This document shows, in pieces, positions 25,023-34,381 of a DNA stretch of 64,000 nt. The notes below the pieces were generated by a model. It was given only the letters and a program-made list of their open reading frames with translations. It had not been told where the DNA came from and ran no database searches. Origin of the DNA: Parerythrobacter lacustris. Lineage in GTDB: Bacteria; Pseudomonadota; Alphaproteobacteria; Sphingomonadales; Sphingomonadaceae. The stretch is from the NCBI RefSeq assembly GCF_024626475.1, contig NZ_JANKHH010000007.1:248001-312000 (forward strand), read 5' to 3'. A program made the translations under genes and the position numbers. The number at the start of each line of letters is the position of its first letter. Within the stretch, counting starts at the first letter, position 1.

Positions 25023-25676
25023 CTAACCCTCCCGCGCGGCCCTGATCGCGGCGCCGCCTGCAAACGGTGCGATCGCCACCAGCACCAGGCTGATCGCGCC
25101 GCATAGCGCTATCGCGCCGTAGTCCGCCCGTTCGAGCGCGCCTGCGCCGAAGATCAGCACCGGCACCGCGAGCGGGATCAGCAGCAAGCCGGAGAGCGCC
25201 GCGCCGGTGCGCAAACCGGCGGTCAGCGCGGCGATGGTCACGCCGATGGCGGCGAGGCCGGGGGTGCCGGCCAGCAATCCCGCCAGCACCAGCTTCAGGG
25301 TCTCGCCCGACAGGTTGAGCAAGGCAGCCGCCAGCACGCTCGCCAGCAGCAGCAGCGGGGCGAAGCTCAGCCAGTGGGCGAGCACGCGCACCGCGATCAC
25401 CACTTCCTCGGCCACCCCGCGCAGCGCGAGCTGGTCGAACACGCCCTGCTCCAAATCGGGCGCGACCAGCCGGTCGAGCGGGAGGATGCTGGCGAGCAGG
25501 GCCGCGACCCAGATCACCCCGCCGCCGGTCCGCGCCAGCAGCGGTGCATCGGGGCCGACCGCGAAGGGATAGAGCATCGCCACCGCGAGGAAGAACAGTA
25601 GCGGCAGCATGCTCCCGCCGCGGCGGCCTCCGGGTAGGAGTTGCGACAGATCGCGCAGGAGGAGGCGGACGATCAC
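25023..25676 (-). CDS. ccmB: Heme exporter membrane subunit CcmB
   Basis: A 217-residue inner-membrane protein with about six hydrophobic segments and the family pattern [20 protein letters not shown] early on. [20 protein letters not shown]-type and [20 protein letters not shown] segments follow. With CcmA and CcmC it forms the ABC complex that releases holo-CcmE for cytochrome c maturation. Its ATG overlaps the ccmA stop (ATGA at 25673-25676). ccmC is not present in the window; the next gene is the low-GC Cys-rich protein. Confidence 0.93.
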   Translation of the reverse strand: MIVRLLLRDLSQLLPGGRRGGSMLPLLFFLAVAMLYPFAVGPDAPLLARTGGGVIWVAALLASILPLDRLVAPDLEQGVFDQLALRGVAEEVVIAVRVLAHWLSFAPLLLLASVLAAALLNLSGETLKLVLAGLLAGTPGLAAIGVTIAALTAGLRTGAALSGLLLIPLAVPVLIFGAGALERADYGAIALCGAISLVLVAIAPFAGGAAIRAAREG

Positions 25677-26251
25677 TTCGCGAAATCCTCGATCGCGACC
25701 GTCTTCCCGCCCTCGATTGCAATCGCCTGGTGCGAGGCGATCACCGCTATACCGCCGCCGTGGTAATGCTCGGCCACGATCCGTTCGACCAGCGCGACCG
25801 CATCGCGGTCCAGCCCGTTCAATGGCTCGTCGAGCAGCCAGATCGGCGCGCTCTGACCGAGCAGGCGGGCGAAGGCCGCGCGCTTGCGTTGCCCGGTCGA
25901 AAGATAGCGCACCGGAACGTCGAGCAGATCGGCGAGGCCAAGCCGGGCGAATTCGTTGTCCGCCGCACCGTCGATCCGCTGCCAGAAGCCGAGCGCCTTG
26001 CCGAGCGGGGCATGTTCGTCGAGCGCGGGGCGTTCGTCGACCAGCCCGATGCTGCCGGTCCGCTCGACGCTGCCCGCATAGGGCTGCATCAATCCGGCGA
26101 GGATGCGCATCAGGCTCGACTTGCCGATCCCGTTGGGGCCGGCGATGTGGATCGCGTCGCCCGGAACGAGCGCAAGCTCAAGCCCGCGGAACAGCAGCCG
26201 GTCCCCGCGCCGACAGGCCAGTTCACGCGCGGTTAGGCTGCACTCTTGCAT
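25673..26251 (-). CDS. ccmA: Heme exporter ATP-binding subunit CcmA
   Basis: A 192-residue ABC ATPase. The Walker A is GPNGIGKSS (about residues 38-46), the signature [15 protein letters not shown] and the Walker [13 protein letters not shown]; the H-loop region is VIASHQ. The short length and lack of extra domains match CcmA, which drives release of holo-CcmE in cytochrome c biogenesis. ATG 26251 is used; a longer in-frame start at 26296 would run into the divergent phhB promoter. It overlaps ccmB by four bases. Confidence 0.93.
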   Translation of the reverse strand: MQECSLTARELACRRGDRLLFRGLELALVPGDAIHIAGPNGIGKSSLMRILAGLMQPYAGSVERTGSIGLVDERPALDEHAPLGKALGFWQRIDGAADNEFARLGLADLLDVPVRYLSTGQRKRAAFARLLGQSAPIWLLDEPLNGLDRDAVALVERIVAEHYHGGGIAVIASHQAIAIEGGKTVAIEDFAK

Positions 26252-26298
26252 GGAGCGAAGCGTTAGGCGAAACGTCTTGCAGCGACAAGGAGACACGA

Positions 26299-26592
26299 AT
26301 GAGCATCGCCGAACTGACCGCAGACGAACGCGATGCGCTGGTGACCACCCATCCCAAATGGACCCTGTCGCGCGAGGGCAAGGCGATCGATCGGACCATC
26401 CAGTTCGCCGATTTCAACGAGGCCTTCGGTTTCATGACGCGGGTCGCGCTGATCGCCGACAAGCACGACCACCATCCCGAATGGTTCAACGTCTATAACA
26501 AGGTCGAGATTACCCTGACCACGCATGACGCAGGCGGGCTGTCGGTGCGCGACGTCGCAATGGCCGCAGCGATCGACGCGATGGTGCCATGA
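26299..26592 (+). CDS. phhB: 4a-hydroxytetrahydrobiopterin dehydratase (PCD/DCoH)
   Basis: A 97-residue protein with the active-site motif [17 protein letters not shown] (His-His-Pro-Glu-Trp) and [12 protein letters not shown]. It recycles 4a-hydroxypterin made by aromatic amino-acid hydroxylases. AAGGAG lies a few bases before ATG 26299. It starts 47 bp from the divergent ccmA and its stop overlaps the ATG of the next gene. No phenylalanine hydroxylase gene is in the window, so its pterin source is unknown here. Confidence 0.95.
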   Translation: MSIAELTADERDALVTTHPKWTLSREGKAIDRTIQFADFNEAFGFMTRVALIADKHDHHPEWFNVYNKVEITLTTHDAGGLSVRDVAMAAAIDAMVP

Positions 26593-27713
26593 CGCGCTGG
26601 CTCGCCGCGCTGCTGGTGGTAGCGCTGCCAGCGCCCGCGCTTGCGCAGGAGGATGAACCCAAACCGGAATGGGTCGGGGTGTGGGAAGGCACCATCGGCA
26701 GCTATCCGATCGTCGCCTGCCTCGATACGCGGTACGGCAGGGGCGGGCAGGGCAGCTATTACTATCTGAAACACCTCGTGCCGATCGATCTCGGCAGCGA
26801 GACACCGCCCGCCGAATGGAGCGAGGGCGGGTTCGCGCGGACCGGCCCGGGCGAACCCAAGCCGCTGTGGCAGCTCGATGCCATCGAGGCGGACACCATC
26901 CGGGGGACCTGGACCGGGGGCGACAAATCGCTGCCGATAGCGCTTGGCCGGGTAGCCGAAGGCGGCGAGGATGCGTGGTCGCCCTGCGCCTCGGCCAATT
27001 TTCTCCAGCCGAGGGTGGTGAAGCCGGAGTTCGTCCGTACGGGGAAAACGATCGACGGGCTGGTCTACACCGAGCTGCAATTCACAGCGCCCAAGCATTT
27101 CCCCGAGGTCGCGATCGGAGGCTTCATCTTCGAGCCGAGCCAGCCCGGCGATGCGGCGATCCTCGCCTGGGTGGAAGAGAAAATGCCCAAGGGGACGACC
27201 GAAGACGAATACATCCAGTGCATGGCCGGCGCACTCGCCGTGCACGGCGTGGATGGCGACTACGACATGGGCGTCACCCCGGTGTTCGCCAATCCCGAAC
27301 TGCTCTCGCTCACCCGCAGTCAGGGCGATTACTGCGGCGGGGCGCATCCCAACTACTGGCAGGAATACGCCACCTTCGACCGCCAGACCGGAGCGAAGCT
27401 CGACCCCGCCGACTGGTTCAACGAGCGCGGCATCGCGGCCGACGAATACCAGCTCAAGACAATGCAACAGCCGCTGCGCGAGCTGATCGTCGCCCGCTGG
27501 CCGGAGTATGAAGGCGAGCCGGACGAATGCTCGGGCTACGCGCTCGACCAGCAATGGTGGAGCTACCAGATCCGGCGGGAGGGGATCCTGTTCCAGCCCG
27601 ATTTCCCGCATGTGATGACCGCCTGCGAAGAGGAAATCCTGCTTCCGTGGGAGGAGCTCGAGCCGTTCCTCAGCGATGCGGGCAAGTCGCTGCGCGAGCG
27701 CGCGCAGCGATAG
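26589..27713 (+). CDS. Exported protein with DUF3298/RsiV-like C-terminal region
   Basis: A 374-residue protein with a signal peptide ([20 protein letters not shown]). The N-terminal third has [19 protein letters not shown], a domain I cannot name. The C-terminal half has [20 protein letters not shown] followed by LDPADWF, similar in pattern to DUF3298/RsiV-type domains (Gly-Gly-Ala-His-Pro, then Phe-Asp-x-x-Thr-Gly). It is periplasmic by prediction; no catalytic residues are recognised. It overlaps phhB by four bases (ATGA) and is co-transcribed with it. The short 3-bp gap to the convergent SDR leaves no visible terminator. Confidence 0.75.
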   Translation: MTRWLAALLVVALPAPALAQEDEPKPEWVGVWEGTIGSYPIVACLDTRYGRGGQGSYYYLKHLVPIDLGSETPPAEWSEGGFARTGPGEPKPLWQLDAIEADTIRGTWTGGDKSLPIALGRVAEGGEDAWSPCASANFLQPRVVKPEFVRTGKTIDGLVYTELQFTAPKHFPEVAIGGFIFEPSQPGDAAILAWVEEKMPKGTTEDEYIQCMAGALAVHGVDGDYDMGVTPVFANPELLSLTRSQGDYCGGAHPNYWQEYATFDRQTGAKLDPADWFNERGIAADEYQLKTMQQPLRELIVARWPEYEGEPDECSGYALDQQWWSYQIRREGILFQPDFPHVMTACEEEILLPWEELEPFLSDAGKSLRERAQR

Positions 27714-27716
27714 GTC

Positions 27717-28523
27717 CTATTCCCCCAGCAACTGGATCATGCCGCGCCCGCGCGCTTCTTTGCGCACCCGGCCGGGCATCCAGCGGGTGGCGAAGGCGAT
27801 GCGCTTGGCGGTCTTGCCGACCGGCCAGTGCAGCTTGTCGCCATGCACCGCGTCCCATGCCGCCTCGGCGACATCCTCGACCGGGGTGATCTCCAGCCCC
27901 GACTGCTGCACCCGGGCGCGGATATGCTCGTTGGTCCCGGCGTTGGGCACCATGTCGAGCAACGGGGTGTCGATGAAGCTCGGCATCAGCGAGCAGACCC
28001 TGATCCCGTACGGTACCCATTCGCCGTCGAGGCTTTCGGTGATCCCGCGCACGCCGAACTTGGTCGCACAATAGACCGATCCGCCCGCACTGCCGTAAAT
28101 GCCCGCCGCGCTGGCGGTGTTGAGCAGGCACGATCCGGGAGCACTCGCCTTGAGATAGGGGAGCGCCGCCTGGGCGCCGAACAGCACGCCCTTCAAGTTG
28201 ATGTCGAGGCAGCGGGTGATCTCGTCGACGCTGTTCTCGCTCAGCGAGCCGCCGATGGGGATACCGGCATTGTTGGCCAGCACATCGATCCGCCCGCCTG
28301 CCGCCGCAGAAAAAGCGCTTAGCGCATCGTCCCACGCAGCACGGTCGCGCACGTCGAGCGGGGTGGAGAAGCAGTTGCCTTCCCCGATCAGCCGCGCGGT
28401 CTCGGCCATGCCGCTCTCGCTGATATCGCCGAGGCCGACAAACCAGCCTTCCTTCGCGAATTTCTGCGCGATGGCCCGCCCGATGCCCGAGCCGCCGCCG
28501 GTGATGAAAATAGCCTTGCGCAT
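27717..28523 (-). CDS. Short-chain dehydrogenase/reductase
   Basis: A 268-residue SDR with the classical cofactor loop FITGGGSGIGRAIA (residues 6-19), DVRDRAAW, the NNAG motif (LANNAGIPIGG) and the catalytic Tyr-x-x-x-Lys in SVYCATKFG with an upstream Ser. It is an NAD(P)-dependent oxidoreductase of unknown substrate. The final 30 residues (MPGRVRKEARGRGMIQLLGE) are basic. It lies 82 bp downstream of the S9 peptidase, but a terminator between them makes it probably a separate unit. Confidence 0.92.
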   Translation of the reverse strand: MRKAIFITGGGSGIGRAIAQKFAKEGWFVGLGDISESGMAETARLIGEGNCFSTPLDVRDRAAWDDALSAFSAAAGGRIDVLANNAGIPIGGSLSENSVDEITRCLDINLKGVLFGAQAALPYLKASAPGSCLLNTASAAGIYGSAGGSVYCATKFGVRGITESLDGEWVPYGIRVCSLMPSFIDTPLLDMVPNAGTNEHIRARVQQSGLEITPVEDVAEAAWDAVHGDKLHWPVGKTAKRIAFATRWMPGRVRKEARGRGMIQLLGE

Positions 28524-28540
28524 GGCCGTCCGTCCCCTCC

Positions 28541-28580
28541 AAAAAACATCGCCGCGCAGAGCTGGTAACCCTGCGCGGCG
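28541..28580 (-). terminator. Rho-independent terminator after the S9 peptidase gene
   Basis: Minus-strand 10-bp stem (CGCCGCGCAG with CTGCGCGGCG), an 11-base loop, then ATG and a TTTTTT tract. The T run lies three bases past the stem, still compatible with termination. It sits between the S9 peptidase and the SDR start. Confidence 0.7.
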
Positions 28581-28605
28581 TGCTTGTCAGCTATTAACAC
28601 TGATG

Positions 28606-30690
28606 TCAGTCGGCCAGCGCCTCGGACAGGCCGGCCACGAAATCCGCGCCCTCGACAATTTCGGCCGTCGAGCTCTTGACCGTCCCGCCAATCGGCTCGG
28701 CCCGCCCGCCGAGGCAGGTGGCGAGGAAGTTCTCGGTCACCGCGTTGAAGGCGATGTTGTTGTTCGGCTTGGCGAAGCCGTGGCCTTCGTCGGGGAACAG
28801 CACATAGGTGACGGGGATGCCCGCCGCCTTCATCGCCTCGACGATCTGGTCGCTCTCCGCCTTGTTAACCCGCGGGTCGTTCGCGCCTTGGCCGATCAGC
28901 AGCGGCTTGGTGATCTTGTCCGCCGAATAGAGCGGGCTGCGCTCCTTCAGCATCGCCAGACCTTCGGGCGTGTTGGGGTTGCCCATCCGCTCGTGGAACT
29001 GGGCGATCAGCGGTTCCCAATAGGGCGGGATCGACTGGAGCAGCGTCTCGAGGTTCGACGGGCCGACGATGTCCACCCCGCAGGCGAAGGTCTCGGGTGT
29101 GAAGGTCAGCCCGGCCAGCGTGGCATAGCCGCCGTAGGAGCCGCCCATGATCGCGACCTTGTCCTCGCTCGTCACGCCCTGCTCGACCGCCCAGTCGACC
29201 GCATCGATCAGGTCGTCGTGCATCTTCTTGCCCCATTCGAGGTCGCCAGCGGAGATGAACGCCTTGCCGAACCCGGTCGAGCCGCGGAAGTTGACGCTCA
29301 TCACTGCATAGCCGCGGTTGGCGAGCCACTGGTGGTAGCTGTTGAAGCCGTAACCGTCGCGCGCCCATGGGCCGCCGTGCACCACCAGCACCATCGGCAC
29401 CGGCGCCTCGGGCACGCCGTCGCCATCGGCATCGCTGCCCGGCGGCAGGGTCAGGTAGGAGGGCAGGGTGAGCCCGTCGCGACTGGTAATTTCCAGCGGG
29501 TGCATCGGTTGCAGCGGCGCGCCCTCAAGCTCGGGCCGCGAGGTGTAGAACTTGGTCAGCGTGCCCGTCGGACGGTCGTAAATGAAGGTCTGGCTGGGTG
29601 CGATCAGCGGATCGTTGCCGATGATCCATTTGGTGTCGTCCTCGGTCCGCGACTGGACCCCGAACTCGCCCTCGAGCTGGCTGTCGAGCCAGTCGAGCGA
29701 GGCCTTGATCGCGGGGTCGATCGCGGTCCACTCGCTCTTGAGGTAGTTGAAGTTGTAGGCTTCGATCTTGCCCGTCTTCGGGTTCGCCAGCGCGCCACTG
29801 ATGTCCGCCTTGTCGTTCTCGGCGATCACCGTGCGCTCGCCGGTCGCGACATCCTCCGCGATCAGCGCGGCAGTGTTGCGCCCGCGGCTGTCGATCCAGT
29901 ACATCGTCTTGCCATCGGTGGTGAAGCCGGCGGGCTGGGTGGTCAGGCTGTCTTCCAGCCCGGTGCTGCCGCTCGGCTCCGCCGCGATCGTGCCGCCCTC
30001 GATCGGGAAGAAGTCCATCCCGCCCGCCGCATTGGGCCGCAGCGCCATGCGCAGTTTGAGGTTGTCGTCCGCCAGGAACCCGGCATAGCCGTCGTTCTGC
30101 TGGACCAGCGTCAGCTCGCCGGTCTTGAGATCGAGCAGATGCGCGTCATGGAAGCGCGGATCGCGGTTGTTCAGCCCGACGAGCATCTTGTCCTTGATCG
30201 TCTGCGAGGTGCCGAACACCTGCACGCGGGTCTTCTCGAACGGGGTCAGCGTCCGCTCTTCACCGCTCGCAATATCGATGCCGTAGAGCAGGAAATTCTC
30301 GTCGCCGCCCTTGTCCTGAATATACAGCAGGCTCTGGCTGTCGGGGGCCCAGAAATACTGCCGGATCGGGCGGTCGGTGGCCGAAGTCATCGCCTTCGCC
30401 GCATCGGGGTCGGCGACCGGAGCGAGCCAGACGTTGAGCACGCCGTCCTTCGGGGCGAGCCAGCTGAGCCATTTTCCGTCGGGGCTGATCTGCCCGCCGG
30501 CCTTGGTCGGGTTCCCGAACAGCGCCTCGCGCGGGATCATGGCGGCGGCTTCGGCAGTGTGGTTCATCGATGCTCCGTGTGTGGCAAGCTGAGCGGCGTG
30601 ATTGTCGGCCCACGCAGATGTGGGGGCGGTTGCGGCCAGCGCAAGCGAGGCGGCGGTGACGAGAAACTTGCCGGTGGTGCGACGTATCAT
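28606..30690 (-). CDS. Exported S9-family serine peptidase
   Basis: A 694-residue prolyl-oligopeptidase-like enzyme. A signal peptide covers about residues 1-28 (MIRRTTGKFLVTAASLALAA, then TAPTSAWA). A beta-propeller occupies the N-terminal 420 residues. The alpha/beta-hydrolase domain carries the nucleophile S518 in MGGSYGGYATL, the acid in GANDPRVNKAESD and the His in FPDEGHGFAKP. It is probably a periplasmic dipeptidyl or acyl peptidase. ATG 30690 has GGAGGGA upstream; a longer in-frame start at 30735 would place extra residues before the signal. A CTTTGCA-N3-TGCAAAG palindrome lies 30 bp upstream. Confidence 0.93.
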   Translation of the reverse strand: MIRRTTGKFLVTAASLALAATAPTSAWADNHAAQLATHGASMNHTAEAAAMIPREALFGNPTKAGGQISPDGKWLSWLAPKDGVLNVWLAPVADPDAAKAMTSATDRPIRQYFWAPDSQSLLYIQDKGGDENFLLYGIDIASGEERTLTPFEKTRVQVFGTSQTIKDKMLVGLNNRDPRFHDAHLLDLKTGELTLVQQNDGYAGFLADDNLKLRMALRPNAAGGMDFFPIEGGTIAAEPSGSTGLEDSLTTQPAGFTTDGKTMYWIDSRGRNTAALIAEDVATGERTVIAENDKADISGALANPKTGKIEAYNFNYLKSEWTAIDPAIKASLDWLDSQLEGEFGVQSRTEDDTKWIIGNDPLIAPSQTFIYDRPTGTLTKFYTSRPELEGAPLQPMHPLEITSRDGLTLPSYLTLPPGSDADGDGVPEAPVPMVLVVHGGPWARDGYGFNSYHQWLANRGYAVMSVNFRGSTGFGKAFISAGDLEWGKKMHDDLIDAVDWAVEQGVTSEDKVAIMGGSYGGYATLAGLTFTPETFACGVDIVGPSNLETLLQSIPPYWEPLIAQFHERMGNPNTPEGLAMLKERSPLYSADKITKPLLIGQGANDPRVNKAESDQIVEAMKAAGIPVTYVLFPDEGHGFAKPNNNIAFNAVTENFLATCLGGRAEPIGGTVKSSTAEIVEGADFVAGLSEALAD

Positions 30691-30720
30691 GGAATTCCCT
30701 CCGTTGATTTGACAAGCGAC

Positions 30721-30737
30721 CTTTGCAAACTGCAAAG
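30721..30737. promoter_or_regulatory. Palindromic operator upstream of the S9 peptidase
   Basis: CTTTGCA-AAC-TGCAAAG, perfect seven-base arms, 31-47 bp before the S9 peptidase ATG, where a repressor could block the promoter. No regulator gene is adjacent. Confidence 0.45.
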
Positions 30738-30871
30738 CAAGCTTGCCATCATGAATCGATGAACGGCCTATAACACAGGATGACCGGCAAGGTTATGACA
30801 GAACCGGCGAGTCAGTGTCACAAGTGTCAACACCCCCTTCGGATGACGAGGGAAACCATGAAGTTGCAGGG

Positions 30872-31489
30872 CTAGAGCGCCGGGTTGTTGTAGCTGTGCC
30901 AGGTGAGGATCGCGATGGCGCCGCGGTGGGGGCTCCACGGGTCGGCGAGGGCGCGGGTGGCCTTCTCGCTCGGGCGCTCTTCGTGGCCGAGGATCTTGCC
31001 GATCCCGGCCTGCACGGCGAGGTCCCCCGCCGGCCAGATATCGGGCCGACCCTCGGCGAACAAGAGGTAGATTTCCGCCGACCAGCGCCCGATACCCTTG
31101 ATCTGCGTCAGCTGGGCGATCGCCTCCTCGTCGTCTTTGGGCAGGCTGTCGAAATCGAGCGCGCCGCCCTCGACTAGCTCGCACAACGAGCGGGCATAGC
31201 CCTGTTTCTGGCGCGACAAGCCGCAGGCGCGCAGCGTGTCGAAATCGCGTTTGAGCAGGCAGGTGGGAGTGAAATTCTCGCCCAGTTCGGCCTCCAGCTT
31301 GTTCCACATCGAACTCGCCGCAGCGACCGAGACCTGCTGGCCGACGATGGTGCGCAGCAGGGTCATATATCCGGTCGGGCGGATGCGCGGCTCGGGATAG
31401 CCGACCAGGTCCAGCGCGCGGGCGATCCCCGGCTCGATCGCCGCCACGTGATCGATCCCGCTGCGCAATGCTTCGGCGCTCAAACCCAT
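30872..31489 (-). CDS. DNA-3-methyladenine glycosylase II (AlkA-like)
   Basis: A 205-residue helix-hairpin-helix base-excision glycosylase. It has [20 protein letters not shown] (residues 38-57), the HhH region [16 protein letters not shown] (127-142) and the catalytic Asp D156 in [10 protein letters not shown]. It removes alkylated bases. It is short, lacking the N-terminal domain of E. coli AlkA, as in many alphaproteobacteria. ATG 31489 is the family-like start; the frame stays open far upstream, antisense to the ferredoxin, and that part is rejected. Transcription diverges from the ferredoxin gene. Confidence 0.92.
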   Translation of the reverse strand: MGLSAEALRSGIDHVAAIEPGIARALDLVGYPEPRIRPTGYMTLLRTIVGQQVSVAAASSMWNKLEAELGENFTPTCLLKRDFDTLRACGLSRQKQGYARSLCELVEGGALDFDSLPKDDEEAIAQLTQIKGIGRWSAEIYLLFAEGRPDIWPAGDLAVQAGIGKILGHEERPSEKATRALADPWSPHRGAIAILTWHSYNNPAL

Positions 31490-31583
31490 GCTGCTACCCC
31501 GTCTCTTGCCAAACCCGCAGTCATTCCTTAGCTGCGCGGTCCGATGGCCTTTTGGTCGAAAGCAAACGGAAAGCAAAGCCACC

Positions 31584-31901
31584 ATGCCCAAGCTGATTGT
31601 CGTCGACCGCGCCGGTGAGGAAAGCGAAGTCCAGGTTGGCGACGGGCTGACCGTGATGGAAGCGATCCGCGACAACGGGTTCGACGAGCTGCTCGCGCTG
31701 TGCGGCGGTTGCTGTTCCTGCGCCACCTGCCACGTGCATGTCGACCCGGCCTTCGTCGACAAGCTGCCGGCGATGAGCGAAGACGAGGACGACCTGCTCG
31801 AATCGTCCGACCATCGCGAGGCCAATTCGCGCCTCAGCTGCCAGCTGCCGTTCACCCCGGAACTGGACGGGCTGAAGGTCACGATCGCACCGGAAGATTG
31901 A
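31584..31901 (+). CDS. Adrenodoxin-type 2Fe-2S ferredoxin
   Basis: A 105-residue ferredoxin with the vertebrate/adrenodoxin-type ligand pattern C40-x5-C46-x2-C49-x36-C86 in [16 protein letters not shown] and RLSCQLPF. Extra cysteines C43 and C44 lie inside the cluster loop. It passes single electrons, typically to cytochrome P450 or Fe-S biogenesis partners; none is adjacent. The start is ATG 31584 ([10 protein letters not shown]). It is followed 61 bp later by cysteine synthase. Confidence 0.95.
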   Translation: MPKLIVVDRAGEESEVQVGDGLTVMEAIRDNGFDELLALCGGCCSCATCHVHVDPAFVDKLPAMSEDEDDLLESSDHREANSRLSCQLPFTPELDGLKVTIAPED

Positions 31902-31962
31902 TTTGCAGCCGGTGTAGCGCATTTGCGTTGCACCCGAGGTGGCCGCTACCTAGTTCAGCTGC

Positions 31963-32973
31963 ATGATTGCTCCTGCCAAGCGCGCGAATACCATCGACCT
32001 GATCGGCAACACCCCGCTTGTCCTGCTCATGGGGCCGAGCGAGGCCGCCGGATGCGAGATCTGGGGGAAGTGCGAATTCGCCAATCCCGGTGGCTCGGTG
32101 AAAGACCGGGCGGCGCTGTGGATTATCCGCGATGCAGAGGCGCGCGGCGAGTTGAAGCCCGGCGGGACGGTGGTCGAAGGGACCGCTGGCAATACCGGGA
32201 TCGGGATCGCGCTGGTCGCCAATGCGCTGGGCTACAAAACCGTCATCGTCATGCCCGACAACCAGTCGCGCGAGAAGATGGACACACTGCGCGCGCTCGG
32301 GGCGGAGCTGGTGCTGGTCCCGCCGACCAAGTTCGCCGACTGCAACCACTTCGTCCACACCTCGCGCCGCCTCGCGGAAGAGACCGAGGGCGCGGTGTGG
32401 GCCAACCAGTTCGACAACACCGCCAACCGCAAGGCGCATATCGAGGGTACCGCGAAAGAGTTGTGGGAGCAGCTTGAAGGCCGGATCGACGGCTTCACCT
32501 GTGCGGCGGGGACCGGCGGCACTATTGCCGGGGTCGGCATGGGGCTCAAGGAACTTGACGAGAAGGTGGTCGTTGCGCTGACCGATCCGCACGGGGCCGC
32601 GCTGTACAACTACTACGCTCATGGCGAGCTCAAGGCCGAAGGTTCCTCGGTCGCCGAAGGGATCGGGCAGGGGCGGATAACCGGCAATCTCGAGGGTGCA
32701 CCGATTGACACGCAGTTCCGTATCTCCGACGAAGAAGGTTTGCAGTGGGTATCCCGCCTGCTGCGCGAGGAAGGTCTGTGCCTCGGCCTGTCGAGCGGGA
32801 TCAACGTCGCTGGCGCGGTCGAGCTAGGCAAGCAGCTAGTTGCCGAGGGGCGCGACAATCCGCGGGTGGCGACAATCCTGTGCGATATCGGGTTCCGCTA
32901 CCTGTCCTCGCTCTACAATCCGGCGTGGTTGCAGCAGAAGGGCCTGCCAGTGTTCGACTGGCTGTCCGACTAG
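31963..32973 (+). CDS. cysK: Cysteine synthase A
   Basis: A 336-residue PLP enzyme making cysteine from O-acetylserine and sulfide. The PLP lysine is K47 in NPGGSVKDRAAL, the substrate loop is VEGTAGNTGIGIALV and the phosphate loop is AAGTGGTIAGVGMGL. The C-terminal GLSSGINVAGAVELG is typical. It is somewhat longer than E. coli CysK. It complements the cysIH sulfate-assimilation genes at the right end, though they are 29 kb apart. Cystathionine beta-synthase-like activity cannot be excluded. Confidence 0.9.
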   Translation: MIAPAKRANTIDLIGNTPLVLLMGPSEAAGCEIWGKCEFANPGGSVKDRAALWIIRDAEARGELKPGGTVVEGTAGNTGIGIALVANALGYKTVIVMPDNQSREKMDTLRALGAELVLVPPTKFADCNHFVHTSRRLAEETEGAVWANQFDNTANRKAHIEGTAKELWEQLEGRIDGFTCAAGTGGTIAGVGMGLKELDEKVVVALTDPHGAALYNYYAHGELKAEGSSVAEGIGQGRITGNLEGAPIDTQFRISDEEGLQWVSRLLREEGLCLGLSSGINVAGAVELGKQLVAEGRDNPRVATILCDIGFRYLSSLYNPAWLQQKGLPVFDWLSD

Positions 32974-33017
32974 CATACGCAATTGACTGGAGCCGCCGGG
33001 GCTGTAGCCTTGGGGAT

Positions 33018-33380
33018 ATGGCGAATTCCTTCCTCGAACGCGCAATGCAACCGCGCGAACCCGAGCCGAGCCTTGCCCCGCTTGCTGCGCGAAAGCGCTC
33101 GGAGACGGTACATCGCTTGCAGATCGGATTGTCGGGTATCGCCGCGATGGTGCTGCTTGTCGCGCTGGCCGACACCATTCTTGCCCGGGCGGATCAAAGC
33201 GAAGCCAGCGCCGTACCCGAGGCAGCCGCTACGGTAGAGCCGGCAACCGGCGAGGCCCCGAAGAACGATCCGCTGGCCGAAGCCGGTGTCGTGCCCGACC
33301 TTCCGACTTCGCCCGGTCCGGGCGCCGGGGCAACACCGACCAGCCCTCCCGATGCGCGTGAAAGCGGTGCTGCGCAGTAA
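33018..33380 (+). CDS. Single-pass membrane protein of unknown function
   Basis: A 120-residue protein with a charged N-terminal cytoplasmic part (about 35 residues) and one membrane helix (QIGLSGIAAMVLLVALADTI, about residues 36-55). The periplasmic tail is rich in Ala, Pro and Glu and low in complexity. GGGGA lies a few bases before ATG 33018. It overlaps the next gene by 29 bp, which suggests coupled expression and a joint role. No family is recognised. Confidence 0.7.
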   Translation: MANSFLERAMQPREPEPSLAPLAARKRSETVHRLQIGLSGIAAMVLLVALADTILARADQSEASAVPEAAATVEPATGEAPKNDPLAEAGVVPDLPTSPGPGAGATPTSPPDARESGAAQ

Positions 33381-34140
33381 GCTTGCGCTGGGTATGCTGG
33401 CGATGCTGTGCGCCGGAAGTGCCGCTGCCTGGCTGCTTGCCCGGGGCGCAGAGGACAAGCCTTCGCTCGGGTTGGTGACTTCGCTTCCGGTTTATTGGCC
33501 CGAAGAGGGTTCGATCGAGGATATGCTTTCGGGCGATAGCCCGCCGCACTGGGTGCGGACCGAACTCGAGGTCGGTTATCGGCTCGTGCCGCTCGATGTT
33601 CTCTCGGACGAAATGGGCAACGGCACGCCTTCACCTGCGCTGGAGAAACTCGATCTGCTCTTGCTTGCCCAGCCGCATGCGTTGCCGCCTGCCGATCTCG
33701 TGGCGCTCGACAGCTGGCTGCGCGAAGGCGGCCGTGCGCTCATCCTGTCCGATCCGATGCTGACCGAGCACAGCCATTTCGCGCTGGGTGACAGGCGCCG
33801 CCCGCAGGATATCGCCATGCTCGATCCGCTGTTGGCGCGGTGGGGACTTTCCCTGCAATTCGATCCGGATCAGCAGACAGGTGTCCGGACGGTTATGCTC
33901 GCCGCTCCGGTCGAAGCCCGCATCGTCGTCGAACTTCCGGGCAAACTGATCGATGCGAAGAACCCGGAGAAGGCGGCGAACTGTGCTATCGGGAACGATG
34001 GATTGGTAGCGCTTTGCCAGATCGGCAAGGGGCAGGCGCTGATTCTGGCCGATGCCGCATTGCTTCAAGTCGAGCGCGCCGAAGAGTCCGGGCATAGCGA
34101 AGGCTTGGAGGCTCTGCTCGACTCGGCTTTCGCGCAATGA
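33352..34140 (+). CDS. Membrane-anchored protein resembling the DUF4350/GldG-type receptor fold
   Basis: A 262-residue protein with an N-terminal signal anchor (LRSKLALGMLAMLCAGSAAA). The globular part has LDLLLLAQPHALPPADLVAL, then SWLREGGRALILSDPML, a pattern also seen in GldG/DUF4350 domains next to ABC transporters, where it resembles a Rossmann-like binding fold. No ABC transporter gene is adjacent here. ATG 33352 lies inside the preceding gene (29-bp overlap). It ends 336 bp before mraZ. The function is unknown. Confidence 0.68.
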   Translation: MRVKAVLRSKLALGMLAMLCAGSAAAWLLARGAEDKPSLGLVTSLPVYWPEEGSIEDMLSGDSPPHWVRTELEVGYRLVPLDVLSDEMGNGTPSPALEKLDLLLLAQPHALPPADLVALDSWLREGGRALILSDPMLTEHSHFALGDRRRPQDIAMLDPLLARWGLSLQFDPDQQTGVRTVMLAAPVEARIVVELPGKLIDAKNPEKAANCAIGNDGLVALCQIGKGQALILADAALLQVERAEESGHSEGLEALLDSAFAQ

Positions 34141-34291
34141 TGCCGGCATGGGATTTCACGGGATGCGTCGAACCGGAGGATCCCGTGCGCGCGGGAAATG
34201 ACGGGAAGATTGGCGTTTCCGAGCGTTCAGGGTTTGGCTTGCGGCAGGATGTTAGGGAAGAAAATACATATAGATCATAAGTTTAGCAGTT

Positions 34292-34327
34292 TTTCCCGAG
34301 ATTTCCCTTAATTTTCCCTTTAAACCC
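34292..34327 (+). promoter_or_regulatory. MraZ-box-like repeat array
   Basis: TTTCCC occurs at 34292-34297, 34302-34307 and 34313-34318, with a degenerate AAACCC at 34322-34327, so the CCC triplets repeat every 9-11 bp. In E. coli MraZ binds TGGGA-type direct repeats at about 10-bp spacing in front of its own gene. This array is the same kind, read on the opposite strand as GGGAAA, and it precedes mraZ. Autoregulation by MraZ is inferred. Confidence 0.65.
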
Positions 34328-34381
34328 GCATTTTCGCGGGTTAATACCGCCTTCCATCGGACAGGTTGTCTTTTGCCGAGT

